Assembly (NCBI RefSeq): GCF_900199435.1
Contig: NZ_OAML01000003.1
Span: forward strand, 124,001 to 188,000
DNA: 64,000 bases
DNA from: Pygmaiobacter massiliensis
Lineage (GTDB): Bacteria; Bacillota; Clostridia; Oscillospirales; Ruminococcaceae
Direction: 5' to 3'
A model generated the notes under the pieces. It had not been told where the DNA came from and searched no databases. It was given only the letters and a program-made list of their open reading frames with translations. Position 1 is the first letter of the stretch. Each line of letters begins with the position of its first letter. This document shows positions 9,278 through 18,384 of this stretch, one piece after another. Made by a program: the position numbers and the translations under genes.

Positions 9278-10330
9278 ATGTCTGAACCCATTAAGAAAAA
9301 TCCGCTCAGCCTTCAGCTTAATGTTGAAGATTTCCTGCCGGCGGACGAAAATGAAAAGCAAAGTCTTGTTATCATGCGGGAGTCGGTCGGCTTCTGGAAA
9401 GACGGCATGCGCCGCCTGCGTAAAAATGCAGTTGCAATGATCAGCCTGTGCATCATCGTGCTGGTTATGATCTTCTCTTTTATCGTTCCCAGCTTTTACC
9501 CGTACAGCTACGAGCAGCAGATTCGCGGCGCAGAGAACCTCTCACCGATGACCTATTCTGAAAAAGAGCAGGCGGCCATGGCGGCAGGTGAAAAAGTGTT
9601 CCCGCACGTGCTTGGCACCGACGGTCTCGGCCGCGATTACGCCATCCGCGTGATGATGGGCAGCCGTATCTCGCTTACCGTTGGCCTTGTGGCTTCGGCG
9701 CTGATTTTGCTGATTGGCTCGCTCTACGGTTCCATTGCCGGTTTCTTCGGCGGATGGGTTGACCTCATGATGATGCGTATCGTCGATATCATCTACACTG
9801 TACCAGATATATTGATTATTATTTTGCTTGCCACGGTACTTAAATACCCCCTCGGCAACCTTGCCATGCAGCCCGGCTTCGGCTGGATCAGCGTGGTCGG
9901 CGTTAACATGATTAGTATTTTCATCGTGTTTGCGCTGCTTTACTGGGTCGGCATGGCGCGTATCGTGCGCGGCCAGGTTATGAGCCTGAAAGAAAACGAA
10001 TATGTTACCGCTGCCCGCGCACTCGGTGCTTCCAACGGCCGCATCATCAAAAAACATATTCTCACCAACTGCATCGGCACACTGATTGTTACCACTACTT
10101 TGCAGATTCCTTCTGCAATTTTTACCGAGAGCTTCTTGTCCTTCCTCGGTATCGGCGTTGCAAAGCCGATGCCCAGCTTGGGTTCGCTGGCTGCGGACGC
10201 CATCAAAGGCATGCGCTCCTTCCCGTACCAGCTGTTTGCTCCCGCGATTGTAATTTCTATCATTATTCTTAGCTTCAACCTCTTCGGCGACGGCCTGCGC
10301 GATGCGTTTGACCCGAAACTGAAAAACTAA
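9278..10330 (+). CDS. oppC: Oligopeptide ABC transporter permease, OppC/DppC family
   Basis: 350 aa. ATG 9278 follows AAGGAGG. It has the long cytoplasmic N-terminal tail typical of OppC (about 50 residues) before the first membrane helix, the VLGTDGLGRDYAIRVMMGSRISL block (about 110) found in OppC/DppC, and an EAA loop (YVTAARALGASNGRIIKKHI, about 240). Pairs with OppB as the membrane channel for peptides. 17 bp before oppD. Confidence 0.95.
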   Translation: MSEPIKKNPLSLQLNVEDFLPADENEKQSLVIMRESVGFWKDGMRRLRKNAVAMISLCIIVLVMIFSFIVPSFYPYSYEQQIRGAENLSPMTYSEKEQAAMAAGEKVFPHVLGTDGLGRDYAIRVMMGSRISLTVGLVASALILLIGSLYGSIAGFFGGWVDLMMMRIVDIIYTVPDILIIILLATVLKYPLGNLAMQPGFGWISVVGVNMISIFIVFALLYWVGMARIVRGQVMSLKENEYVTAARALGASNGRIIKKHILTNCIGTLIVTTTLQIPSAIFTESFLSFLGIGVAKPMPSLGSLAADAIKGMRSFPYQLFAPAIVISIIILSFNLFGDGLRDAFDPKLKN

Positions 10331-10347
10331 AAAGGAGGAAACGCGCC

Positions 10348-11349
10348 ATGAGTGAGTACTTAGTAGAAGTAAAAAACGAGCGTCTTTCTTTCTTTACGCC
10401 TGCGGGCGAGGTAAAAGCGCTGAATGACGTTTCGCTGCACCTGAACGAGGGCGAAGTCCTCGGCATCGTCGGCGAGTCCGGCTCCGGTAAATCGGTTACC
10501 GCATACAGCCTGATGGGCCTTACGGCTTATCCCGGCAAACTGATTGGCGGCGAGCTGGATTTTAACGGTCACCACATTAATGATTTAACAGAGAGAGACT
10601 TCCGCAAAATTCGCGGCAGTGAAATCTCGATTATCTTCCAGGACCCGATGACCAGCCTTAATCCGGTTTATACCATCGGCAACCAGATTTGCGAAGTCAT
10701 CCGCCTGCATACAAGCAAAACAAAAGCAGAAGCAACTGCCCGCGCAGTAGAGCTGCTGACCCTCGTTGGCATCAACGAGCCCGAAAAGCGCCTCAAGCAG
10801 TACCCGCACGAGCTTTCGGGCGGTATGCGTCAGCGTGTTATGATTGCAATTGCGCTTGCTTGCGAGCCGAAGCTGTTGATTGCTGACGAACCGACCACCG
10901 CGCTGGACGTGACCATCCAGGCCCAGATTCTGGAGCTGATGATGGAGCTGAAACAAAAGCTTGGCATGGCAATTATTATGATTACCCATGACCTTGGCGT
11001 GGTTTCCAGCATGTGTGACCGCATTGCAGTTATGTATGCAGGCCGCATCGTCGAGTACGGCACCGTGGACGATATCTTCTATCGCCCGGAGCACGAGTAC
11101 ACCAAGGGCCTGTTGCGCAGTATCCCGAAACTCAGCGAAAAAGAGCACCAGAAGCTGGTGCCCATCGAGGGTACCCCCATCGATTTGCTCAACCCGCCCA
11201 AGGGCTGTCCCTTCGCACCGCGCTGCAAAGCCTGCATGAAGGTCTGCCTGCGCGAAATGCCCCCTTACACCGACCTCGACGAAGTCCATTACAGCGCCTG
11301 CTGGCTGCTGCAAAAGAAAGAGTTTGAAGCCAAGGGAGGAAACGCGTAA
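10348..11349 (+). CDS. oppD: Oligopeptide ABC transporter ATPase, OppD/DppD family
   Basis: 333 aa. Walker A GESGSGKS (about 42), Q loop in [11 protein letters not shown], signature LSGGMRQR (about 157), Walker [13 protein letters not shown] and switch His in ITHDLG. The C-terminal oligopeptide-transporter extension has the four-cysteine cluster typical of OppD/OppF ([15 protein letters not shown]). Its stop overlaps the oppF start by one base (TAATG), so translation is probably coupled. Confidence 0.95.
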   Translation: MSEYLVEVKNERLSFFTPAGEVKALNDVSLHLNEGEVLGIVGESGSGKSVTAYSLMGLTAYPGKLIGGELDFNGHHINDLTERDFRKIRGSEISIIFQDPMTSLNPVYTIGNQICEVIRLHTSKTKAEATARAVELLTLVGINEPEKRLKQYPHELSGGMRQRVMIAIALACEPKLLIADEPTTALDVTIQAQILELMMELKQKLGMAIIMITHDLGVVSSMCDRIAVMYAGRIVEYGTVDDIFYRPEHEYTKGLLRSIPKLSEKEHQKLVPIEGTPIDLLNPPKGCPFAPRCKACMKVCLREMPPYTDLDEVHYSACWLLQKKEFEAKGGNA

Positions 11350-12407
11350 TGGAAGACAAGCGCCTTGTAGAAGTCCAGCACCTTCAGCAGTATTTCCCGG
11401 TAGCTGGCGGCAAAATGTTTGAGAAAAAGGTCGTTAAAGCAGTCGACGACGTTTCTTTCTATATTAATAAGGGCGAGACGCTCGGCCTGGTAGGCGAGTC
11501 CGGCTGTGGCAAAACCACCACCGGCCGCACCCTGCTGCGCCTGCACGAGCCGACCGATGGCCGTATCATCTATGATGGCAACATCATCTATGATTCCGGC
11601 AAAACCCCGCTGATGGGGCCTGACGGCAAGCCGATGATTGGCCAGGACGGCAAACCTATGATGGGGCAGAAAACCTCTGTCAATATGCTGCCTTACCGCC
11701 GCAAAATGCAGATTGTTTTTCAGGATCCGTATGCTTCGCTTGACCCGCGTATGACGGTCGGGGATATCGTGGGCGAAGCCATCGATATTCATAAGCTTGC
11801 AGCAAACAAAGGCGAGCGCCACGATCGCATCATCCAGATGCTCGAGCGCGTTGGTCTGAACTCTGAGCACGCCAACCGTTACCCGCACGAATTTTCCGGC
11901 GGCCAGCGCCAGCGTGTCGGCATTGCCCGCGCATTGGCAGTAGACCCGGAATTCATCGTTTGCGACGAGCCGATTTCTGCGCTCGACGTTTCGATTCAGG
12001 CACAGGTTGTCAATATGTTTGAGGACCTGCAGGAAGAGCTGGGCCTGACCTATCTGTTTATCGCACATGACCTTTCGGTCGTGAAACATATCTCTAATCG
12101 TATCGGCGTTATGTATCTGGGCAAGATGGTGGAGCTGGCGGACAGCTATGAGCTGACCTTCCACAGTGTGCATCCGTACACCCGCAGCCTGATTTCCGCT
12201 ATCCCCATTGCTGACCCCGAAACCAGCCGTCAGTCTCAGCGTATTGTGCTGGAGGGTGATGTTCCCAGCCCGGTAAACCCGCCGAGCGGCTGCCGCTTCC
12301 GCACCCGCTGCCCGTATGCGGATAGCGTTTGTGCCGAGGCAGAGCCCGAGTGGCGTGAGGTGTCTCCGGGGCATTATGCGGCGTGTCACCACCTCGACCG
12401 TGTATAG
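11349..12407 (+). CDS. oppF: Oligopeptide ABC transporter ATPase, OppF/DppF family
   Basis: 352 aa. Walker [10 protein letters not shown] (about 47), signature SGGQRQRVG (about 180), Walker [13 protein letters not shown], His switch IAHDLS. The C-terminal cysteine cluster ([15 protein letters not shown]) is present. An insert at about 82-112 with repeated GPDGKPM/GQDGKPM units separates Walker A from the Q loop and is longer than in many OppF proteins. Partner of OppD in the heterodimeric ATPase pair. Confidence 0.95.
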   Translation: MEDKRLVEVQHLQQYFPVAGGKMFEKKVVKAVDDVSFYINKGETLGLVGESGCGKTTTGRTLLRLHEPTDGRIIYDGNIIYDSGKTPLMGPDGKPMIGQDGKPMMGQKTSVNMLPYRRKMQIVFQDPYASLDPRMTVGDIVGEAIDIHKLAANKGERHDRIIQMLERVGLNSEHANRYPHEFSGGQRQRVGIARALAVDPEFIVCDEPISALDVSIQAQVVNMFEDLQEELGLTYLFIAHDLSVVKHISNRIGVMYLGKMVELADSYELTFHSVHPYTRSLISAIPIADPETSRQSQRIVLEGDVPSPVNPPSGCRFRTRCPYADSVCAEAEPEWREVSPGHYAACHHLDRV

Positions 12408-12591
12408 CTCACGGACAGTTGTTTCAAATTGGTGACAAAACCCCAGAAAGCATTGTAGAGACAGGCCGTCTGTCTTTATAATGTACAACAAATCATCACT
12501 TTACTGCATTGCAGTAATGGGGGTGGCGGTGTACAGTAGCATCGCTGCCTATATGGTGGGAAACAGAAAAAATAGTATGGAGGAACCACAA

Positions 12592-14250
12592 ATGAAGAAA
12601 CTGGCACTTTTGATGGCAGTCGCTTTGACGTGCAGCCTGGCGTTTACCGCTTGCGGCGGCGCATCTTCCAGCGCACCTGCTACATCCGCTTCGACCGGTA
12701 CCGGCGCAACTGCTCAGCAGCTTGCAGTCCAGATCGGACCCGACCCTGAGACCATCGACCCTGCTCTGAACAGCGCAATCGATGGCGCAAACATGATTAT
12801 CCATGCGTTTGAGACGCTGCTGATCATCGACAAAGACGGCAAAGTTGCTCCCGGCCAGGCAGAATCCTGGGAAGTTTCTGAAGACGGCATGGAGTACACC
12901 TTCCACCTGCGTAGCGGCCTGAAATGGTCTGACGGCTCTGACCTGACCGCTGAGGACTTTGAGTGGAGCTGGAAACGTGCTGTTTCCCCCGACACCGCTG
13001 CTCCTTATGCAGACCTGTTTAACATGATCAAAGGCTTCGACGAGGCAGCTGCTGGCGATTTCGACGCACTGGCTGTTGAGGCTACCGATGCTACCACTTT
13101 GAAAGTTACGCTGGCCAAACCCTGCGCATACTTCGATCAGCTGGCTGCTTTCACCACCTATTCTCCGGTACAGAAAGCTACCATTGAAGCAAACGGCGAC
13201 GCGTGGGCAACCAGCCCCTCGACCTATGTCAGCAACGGTTCTTTCACCGTTACCGATTGGGTTCCCGGCGAGTACATCCTCATGAGCAAGAACGCCAACT
13301 ACTGGAATGCTGAGGCAATCAAACTCGACAGCATTAAGTTTGTTCTGATGGAGGACGCTAACGCATCTCTCTCTGCTTATGAAAATGGCGAAATCCTGAT
13401 GGTTAAAGACATTCCGGGCGCAGAGGTAACCAACCTCTCCAAACGTGAAGACTTCCATCTCGATCCGATCCTCGGCACCTACTACATCTCTATGCAGACC
13501 GAGAAGGCTCCCTTCAACGATGCAAAAGTTCGCCAGGCTCTGAGCCTCGCTATCGACCGCAAATATATCGCTGAGACCGTTATGCAGGGCACCTACACCG
13601 CTGCTGGCAACTTTGTTGGCACCGGCCTGGCAGACGCAGCAGCAGGCTCTTCCTTCATGGATACTGCTATCGAGCGCAACGGCGGCAAAACCTATATCGA
13701 CCTTGAGGACCACGAGGGCAACGTTGCGAAAGCAAAAGAGCTGCTCAAAGAAGCTGGCTACGAAAACGGCGCTGGCCTGCCCACCCTCGAGTACTCCACC
13801 AACGATGCAGGCTACCATGTTGCACTTGCTGAGGCACTGCAGCAGATGTACAAAGAGATCGGCGTAAACATGGAGATCAACGTTCTTGAGTGGTCTTCCT
13901 TCACCCCGACTCGCCGCGCTGGCGACTTCCAGATGGCTCGCAACGGCTGGGTTTGCGACTATAATGACGCATCCTCCCTGCTCGACCTCTTCACCACCGG
14001 CAACGGCAATAACGACGGTAAATACACCAACGCTAAGTACGATGAGCTTATCAACAAGGCACACGCTACCAGCAATGTTGAGGAGTATTTTGACTACCTG
14101 CACCAGGCAGAAGACGTATTGATGGAAGATGCAGCAATGATCCCTGTTGCATACTACAATGACTTCTACCTGCAGAGCGAGAAACTCCAGGGCACCTGGC
14201 ACTCTCCGCTCGGCTACTGGTACTTCATGTACGGCACCATCGCAGAGTAA
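12592..14250 (+). CDS. oppA: Oligopeptide-binding lipoprotein, OppA family (family 5)
   Basis: 552 aa. ATG 12592 has GGAGG upstream and starts a lipoprotein signal (MKKLALLMAVALTCSLAFTA then Cys at about 21). A Ser/Thr/Ala linker precedes a family-5 solute-binding domain, with QIGPDPETIDPALN at about 48-61 as in OppA. It captures peptides outside the cell for OppBCDF. The gene sits 184 bp after oppF and ends at a terminator. The binding protein placed last and behind a gap may allow separate control of its level. Confidence 0.95.
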   Translation: MKKLALLMAVALTCSLAFTACGGASSSAPATSASTGTGATAQQLAVQIGPDPETIDPALNSAIDGANMIIHAFETLLIIDKDGKVAPGQAESWEVSEDGMEYTFHLRSGLKWSDGSDLTAEDFEWSWKRAVSPDTAAPYADLFNMIKGFDEAAAGDFDALAVEATDATTLKVTLAKPCAYFDQLAAFTTYSPVQKATIEANGDAWATSPSTYVSNGSFTVTDWVPGEYILMSKNANYWNAEAIKLDSIKFVLMEDANASLSAYENGEILMVKDIPGAEVTNLSKREDFHLDPILGTYYISMQTEKAPFNDAKVRQALSLAIDRKYIAETVMQGTYTAAGNFVGTGLADAAAGSSFMDTAIERNGGKTYIDLEDHEGNVAKAKELLKEAGYENGAGLPTLEYSTNDAGYHVALAEALQQMYKEIGVNMEINVLEWSSFTPTRRAGDFQMARNGWVCDYNDASSLLDLFTTGNGNNDGKYTNAKYDELINKAHATSNVEEYFDYLHQAEDVLMEDAAMIPVAYYNDFYLQSEKLQGTWHSPLGYWYFMYGTIAE

Positions 14251-14260
14251 TTGCAAACCA

Positions 14261-14299
14261 AAAGGACCGCTTCTTCGGAGGCGGCCCTTTTTTGTTTTT
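14261..14299 (+). terminator. Intrinsic terminator of the opp operon
   Basis: Stem AAAGG-A-CCGC against GCGG-C-CCTTT followed by a run of T with one interruption. Confidence 0.85.
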
Positions 14300-14392
14300 C
14301 AAAGGTTAAAATAAGGGGGATAGATTTTAAAATAGCGTAAAAGAGCTAAAAAAAGAGATCTATATAGTAAAAACATACACTAAAAATCGAAA

Positions 14393-14421
14393 TCGACAAA
14401 TATTTCTGTATGTGCTATAAT
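14393..14421 (+). promoter_or_regulatory. Promoter of the GlnK/GlnL-like two-component operon, in a 344-bp gap
   Basis: TCGACA (14393-14398), 17 bp, TATAAT (14416-14421) with an extended -10 TGC in front. Predicted start near 14428, so the leader is about 165 nt. The rest of the gap (14300-14594) is AT-rich in its first half; I see no other gene. Confidence 0.75.
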
Positions 14422-14594
14422 TTGCCTGTTGTTTCATAAAACGCCATTTTTTATTCAAACTACAATTTAACTCCGTGTGCCTTGGGCGCAAAAACGACAC
14501 AATGATTCTGACTGCATTGTAAGCAGAGAAATTGGTATACGTGATTTTTGGAAAGGTGGGGTAGCACCCAACCGCGGAAAGGGGAGAGGACCTG

Positions 14595-15875
14595 TTGAGC
14601 GCAACCCGGCAGAATGTTTTGATTGGCATTATCATCTGTTTGACCTCGCAGGTCTACTGGAACTTTTTTGTCGAGGGATTTCGCGTTTCGACAGCCGTTA
14701 TTCTGCTTCCCGTTTTGCTGATGACATTGGCAAAGCAGCAGCGCCCTGTTCAAGTGGGCGGATGGATTGGTCTTGCAGTTTTTTGCTTTCGCACCTGTAC
14801 CGAGCTGCTGAGTGGCACAGCATTGCTGCGTGCCATGCTAGATGCTTTCCCAGGCACGGTATTCTATCTGTTCTACTGCTTTTTATTTGGGCTGCTGCTG
14901 CGCCGCCGACATTTGTTTTCGCTGACGCGCATCGGCATGCTCATCAGTATCTGCGACTTTGCTTCAAACATGGTCGAGCTTTCAGTCAAAACGCATCTGC
15001 GGTTTGCAGGCATCACCGAACGCACAGTGCTGTATCTGGTGGCTATCGCTTTGGTACGTGCGGCGCTGGCGGTGCTTTGTCTTGCGGGTGAACGGCATTA
15101 CCGTTCGCTGCTCACTCGTGCCGAGCACGAAGCCCGCTACCAAAAACTGTTTTTGATGACCACCGGGCTCAAAAACGAAATCTATTTTATGCGCAAAAAC
15201 TCCGAAGAAATCGAATCCGTAATGAGCAATGCTTATACGCTCTACGAAAAGCTCAGTGAGCTGGAGCTTCCACCCGAAACACAGAAAGTGGCATTGAGCA
15301 TTGCCCGTGACGTGCACGAAATTAAGAAAGATTATATCCGTATCATTCAAGGTCTTGAGCAAGAAGTGGTGGAACAGTACGATGAAAACACCATGAGCTG
15401 TAAAGATATTCTGCGTATTCTCGAAGATGCTACCTGGCGCAGCATCGAGGAGAAAAAGCTGCAAGTTCAGCTGGAATTTCGAATTAACCACGATTTTCAA
15501 ACGAAAAAGCATTATGCCCTTATGGCTATTTTAAAGAATCTTGTTGGCAATGCGCTGGAGGCGATTGAAGCATCCGGCAAGGACCGGGGCAAGATTACAG
15601 TGGATCAGTGGGTGCAAAACAATACCTACTTTTTCACGATTACCGATACCGGCTGCGGCATCAAAGAACAAGATCAAAAGCGTATTTTTCAGATGGGCTT
15701 TTCTACCAAGTTTGATTATAAAACCGGCAATATCTACCGTGGGGTAGGGCTTTCCGGCGTAAAAATGACATTGGAAGAACAGCTGGGTGGCACCGTAACG
15801 GTGCAGTCGAGCCTCGGCGAATATACGACATTCACCGTCGAAATTCCGCGGCAGAAGTTGGAGGAATACAGATGA
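14595..15875 (+). CDS. Membrane sensor histidine kinase, GlnK (YcbA)-like
   Basis: 426 aa, TTG start at 14595 behind GGAGAGGA. The N-terminal half is a bundle of about six hydrophobic helices (about 8-190) with no large outside domain. A coiled linker leads to an H-box candidate in ARDVHEIKKD (His about 240), then a GHKL domain: N box LKNLVGNALEAIE (about 315-327), G1 DTGCGI, and G2 GVGLSG near 385. It overlaps the response-regulator gene by 4 bp (ATGA). The YcbB-type partner and the adjacent gltS point to sensing of glutamine or glutamate, as for GlnKL of Bacillus; that is inferred from context. Confidence 0.85.
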   Translation: MSATRQNVLIGIIICLTSQVYWNFFVEGFRVSTAVILLPVLLMTLAKQQRPVQVGGWIGLAVFCFRTCTELLSGTALLRAMLDAFPGTVFYLFYCFLFGLLLRRRHLFSLTRIGMLISICDFASNMVELSVKTHLRFAGITERTVLYLVAIALVRAALAVLCLAGERHYRSLLTRAEHEARYQKLFLMTTGLKNEIYFMRKNSEEIESVMSNAYTLYEKLSELELPPETQKVALSIARDVHEIKKDYIRIIQGLEQEVVEQYDENTMSCKDILRILEDATWRSIEEKKLQVQLEFRINHDFQTKKHYALMAILKNLVGNALEAIEASGKDRGKITVDQWVQNNTYFFTITDTGCGIKEQDQKRIFQMGFSTKFDYKTGNIYRGVGLSGVKMTLEEQLGGTVTVQSSLGEYTTFTVEIPRQKLEEYR

Positions 15876-16723
15876 GATTCTTTATCGTAGAAGATGATCC
15901 GTCGGTGGTAAGCAACCTCGAGGACATCATCAGCACCAACAACCTTGGCACAGTGTGTGGCGAGGCGGGCGACGCCCTTATTGACGTGAGAGAAATTATT
16001 GCAGCGCACCCGGATATTCTGCTCGTGGACTTTTTAATGCCGGACAAGGATGGCATTCAGGTGGTCCGTGAACTGCGAGAGGCCGGCTACAACGCAAAAT
16101 GCGTGATGCTTTCTCAGCTTTCGACCAAAGCACTGATTGCCAAAGCATACGATGCAGGCGTCGATTTCTTTATCAGCAAGCCGATTAACGTCATCGAAGT
16201 GCGTGCGGTACTGTCCAACGTCATCAATCAGCTGAACAACGAGCGAACGCTGGCAGGCATTCGCAGCATGTTTGGCGAGGCCTCAGCAACGGCGGTGCCC
16301 GCGCCAACCGCGGCAAAGCCGCAGGATACCCCTACGTTGCGCAAGATACAGAATATCCTCAACCAGCTTGGCATGTCGGGAGAAAAAGGTGCAGAGGACA
16401 TTATGGGAATCTGCCGCTATTTGCTGGATCAGAACCTGCCGGCATCCCGCACGAGCATCACCACGCTGTGTGAACGGCTTTCGGATACGCCGAAGAATAT
16501 GGAGCAGCGCATCCGCCGTGCAATTGCCGTAGGCATGGCAAACCTTGCGCACCTCGGCATTGAGGATTTTATGAACGAGACGTTTACCCGTTATTCTGGC
16601 ACGCTCTTTCCGTTTGAGGAAATTCGCGCAGAGATGGACTTCATCCGTGGTAAACGCGACCGTGGAGGCAAGGTGACGATAAAAAAGTTCATTGATAGCC
16701 TATTAGTTTTTACTGAGGATTGA
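15872..16723 (+). CDS. Response regulator with YcbB/GlnL-type output domain
   Basis: 283 aa. Receiver domain 1-120 with acidic pocket ED at 7-9, phospho-acceptor Asp53 (LLVDFLMPD), and Lys about 105 (ISKPIN). An Ala/Pro linker (about 130-150) joins a helical C-terminal domain (about 155-280) that matches the YcbB DNA-binding family, including RIRRAIAVGMANLAHLG. Co-translated with the kinase. The next gene on the same strand is gltS, the probable target, as GlnL of Bacillus subtilis controls a glutamine transporter. Confidence 0.85.
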   Translation: MRFFIVEDDPSVVSNLEDIISTNNLGTVCGEAGDALIDVREIIAAHPDILLVDFLMPDKDGIQVVRELREAGYNAKCVMLSQLSTKALIAKAYDAGVDFFISKPINVIEVRAVLSNVINQLNNERTLAGIRSMFGEASATAVPAPTAAKPQDTPTLRKIQNILNQLGMSGEKGAEDIMGICRYLLDQNLPASRTSITTLCERLSDTPKNMEQRIRRAIAVGMANLAHLGIEDFMNETFTRYSGTLFPFEEIRAEMDFIRGKRDRGGKVTIKKFIDSLLVFTED

Positions 16724-16769
16724 GATTTTTTCGGTAGTAAAGTGAAGATTATTGAAGCTTTAAAAAAAG

Positions 16770-16802
16770 AGGCTCTGCTTAGGCAGGGCCTTTGCTTTTT
16801 TT
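16770..16802 (+). terminator. Intrinsic terminator after response regulator
   Basis: AGGCTCTGC against GCAGGGCCT, loop TTAG, followed by TTGCTTTTTTT. Confidence 0.85.
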
Positions 16803-16895
16803 ATGTAAATATATCTTTCACCAGCAAACAAATACTATCGAAAAAATTGTGAAATGAACAGTCTGATACGTTTTACAAATAACCTCACCGGAACA

Positions 16896-16924
16896 CTTGC
16901 AATTGCAAGGTAAAGTTGTATAAT
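16896..16924 (+). promoter_or_regulatory. gltS promoter with a 14-bp palindrome over the -35
   Basis: TTGCAA (16897-16902), 16 bp, TATAAT (16919-16924). The -35 lies within the perfect palindrome CTTGCAATTGCAAG (16896-16909), a good operator candidate, possibly for the upstream two-component regulator. The rest of the 400-bp gap (16803-17123) is AT-rich and has no gene that I can support; the leader from about 16931 is about 190 nt. Confidence 0.7.
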
Positions 16925-17123
16925 AAAGGTGCAAGAGAGAAGTAGCCATATTGTTAAAAGTAAAACGATGGTTTTGCTAAACAAAAACATGGTGAAAGTG
17001 CACAATTACTTAGAACCGCGTTTGTTGCATTTTGAAATAAATTTCTTCAACATGTAGTTTTTTGTAGAAAAATGTAACTAGAAAGACATACTTGTTTCAT
17101 CAACAATAAATGGAGGAACTTGT

Positions 17124-18326
17124 ATGCTCGAACTTCAGCTCAATATGTTTCAGGCGCTTGCGGTCGCCGCTTTGGTCTATTGCCTCGGCAGCTTTCTTGT
17201 AAAAAAGATTGCCATCCTCGGCAAGTATTGCATTCCGGCTCCCGTCGTTGGCGGTCTGGTTTTTGCAATCGTGCACGTTATCCTGCGTAGTGCAGGTATC
17301 GTCTCTATCTCTTTCGACACCACCCTGCAGACTTTCTTTATGACAGTCTTCTTCACCAGCGTTGGTTTCACTGCTTCTTTCCGTCTGCTCAAAAAAGGCG
17401 GCAAGCAGGTTTTGGTGTTCCTCGCTGTTGCAATCGGCATGGTCGTTTTGCAGAACCTCGTCGGCTCCGGCCTGGCAGGCGCATTCGGCCTTGACCCGCG
17501 CCTTGGCCTCTGTGTCGGTTCTATCCCGATGGTTGGCGGCCACGGCACCTCCGGTTCCTTTGGCCAGCTGCTTGACGGCATGGGCGTTACCGGTGCTTCT
17601 ACTGTTGCAATTGCATCGGCTACCTTTGGCCTGGTTGCAGGCAGCATGCTGGGCGGCCCTATTGCTCGCCGCCGCATCAACAAACACGGTCTTCACTCTG
17701 AAGAGATCGCACAGATCGAAGAGGGTGTGGACGAGAGCGATCACAACTTTACGACCAACACTGCTCGCTTCACCCAGGGCGCTATCTTCATGAGCGTTGC
17801 CATGGGTCTCGGCATTCCCATCTCGGCGCTGCTCAGCAAAATCACCATCATGGGCCGCCCGATGACCTTCCCCTCGTACATTGGTGCAATGCTCGCAGCA
17901 GTTATCATTCGCAACATCTGGGATGCTTTCCACAAAGAGCTTCCGTCTTCTGAGATCGAAACCACTGGTGGCGTATCTCTCTCGCTGTTCCTTTCCTTCG
18001 CACTCATGGGCCTGCGCCTTTGGGAGCTGGCGGACCTCGCACTGCCGATGATCGTCATGCTGCTGGCACAGACCACTATGATGGGCCTCTTCGCTTACTT
18101 TGTTGTTTTCAACATCATGGGCCGCGACTACGAGGCAGCCGTTATGACCACCGCTTTCTGCGGCTTTGGTATGGGTGCTACCCCCAATGCAATGGCTAAT
18201 ATGCAGGCAGTTACCAAAAACTACGGCCCGGCACCCCGCGCATTCTTTGTTGTGCCCCTCGTAGGAAGTTTGTTCATTGACTTCTTTAACAGCCTTATCA
18301 TTACGACTTTCTTGAGTGTACTGTGA
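17124..18326 (+). CDS. gltS: Sodium/glutamate symporter GltS
   Basis: 400 aa, ATG 17124 behind GGAGG. Hydrophobic throughout, with the two inverted repeats typical of GltS. The re-entrant hairpins are visible as GSIPMVGGHGTSGSFG (about 132-147) and FGMGATPNAMANMQ (about 350-363). It takes up glutamate with Na+. It is followed 58 bp later by gdhA without a terminator between them, so uptake and deamination are in one unit. A second, different gltS lies at 37539. Confidence 0.95.
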   Translation: MLELQLNMFQALAVAALVYCLGSFLVKKIAILGKYCIPAPVVGGLVFAIVHVILRSAGIVSISFDTTLQTFFMTVFFTSVGFTASFRLLKKGGKQVLVFLAVAIGMVVLQNLVGSGLAGAFGLDPRLGLCVGSIPMVGGHGTSGSFGQLLDGMGVTGASTVAIASATFGLVAGSMLGGPIARRRINKHGLHSEEIAQIEEGVDESDHNFTTNTARFTQGAIFMSVAMGLGIPISALLSKITIMGRPMTFPSYIGAMLAAVIIRNIWDAFHKELPSSEIETTGGVSLSLFLSFALMGLRLWELADLALPMIVMLLAQTTMMGLFAYFVVFNIMGRDYEAAVMTTAFCGFGMGATPNAMANMQAVTKNYGPAPRAFFVVPLVGSLFIDFFNSLIITTFLSVL

Positions 18327-18384
18327 CGGTGCCTCAATTAAGAAATATACTAAACTTGGTATAAATTTTGGAGGTTAAGTTATT

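Noticed and set aside
12496-14256. Long open frame on the minus strand opposite oppA (586 codons)
   Set aside because: It lacks a ribosome site and mirrors oppA exactly. Biased codon use in the true gene removes stop triplets on the other strand. The same holds for long antisense frames opposite gcdA (35373-37094) and the TRAP permease (21702-23627).
14554-14577. T-box-like string (ACCGCGG after GGGTAGCACCC) upstream of the sensor kinase
   Set aside because: The T-box core needs GGTGGNACCGCG in the right frame plus a terminator and specifier loop; none is present and the string abuts the ribosome site.
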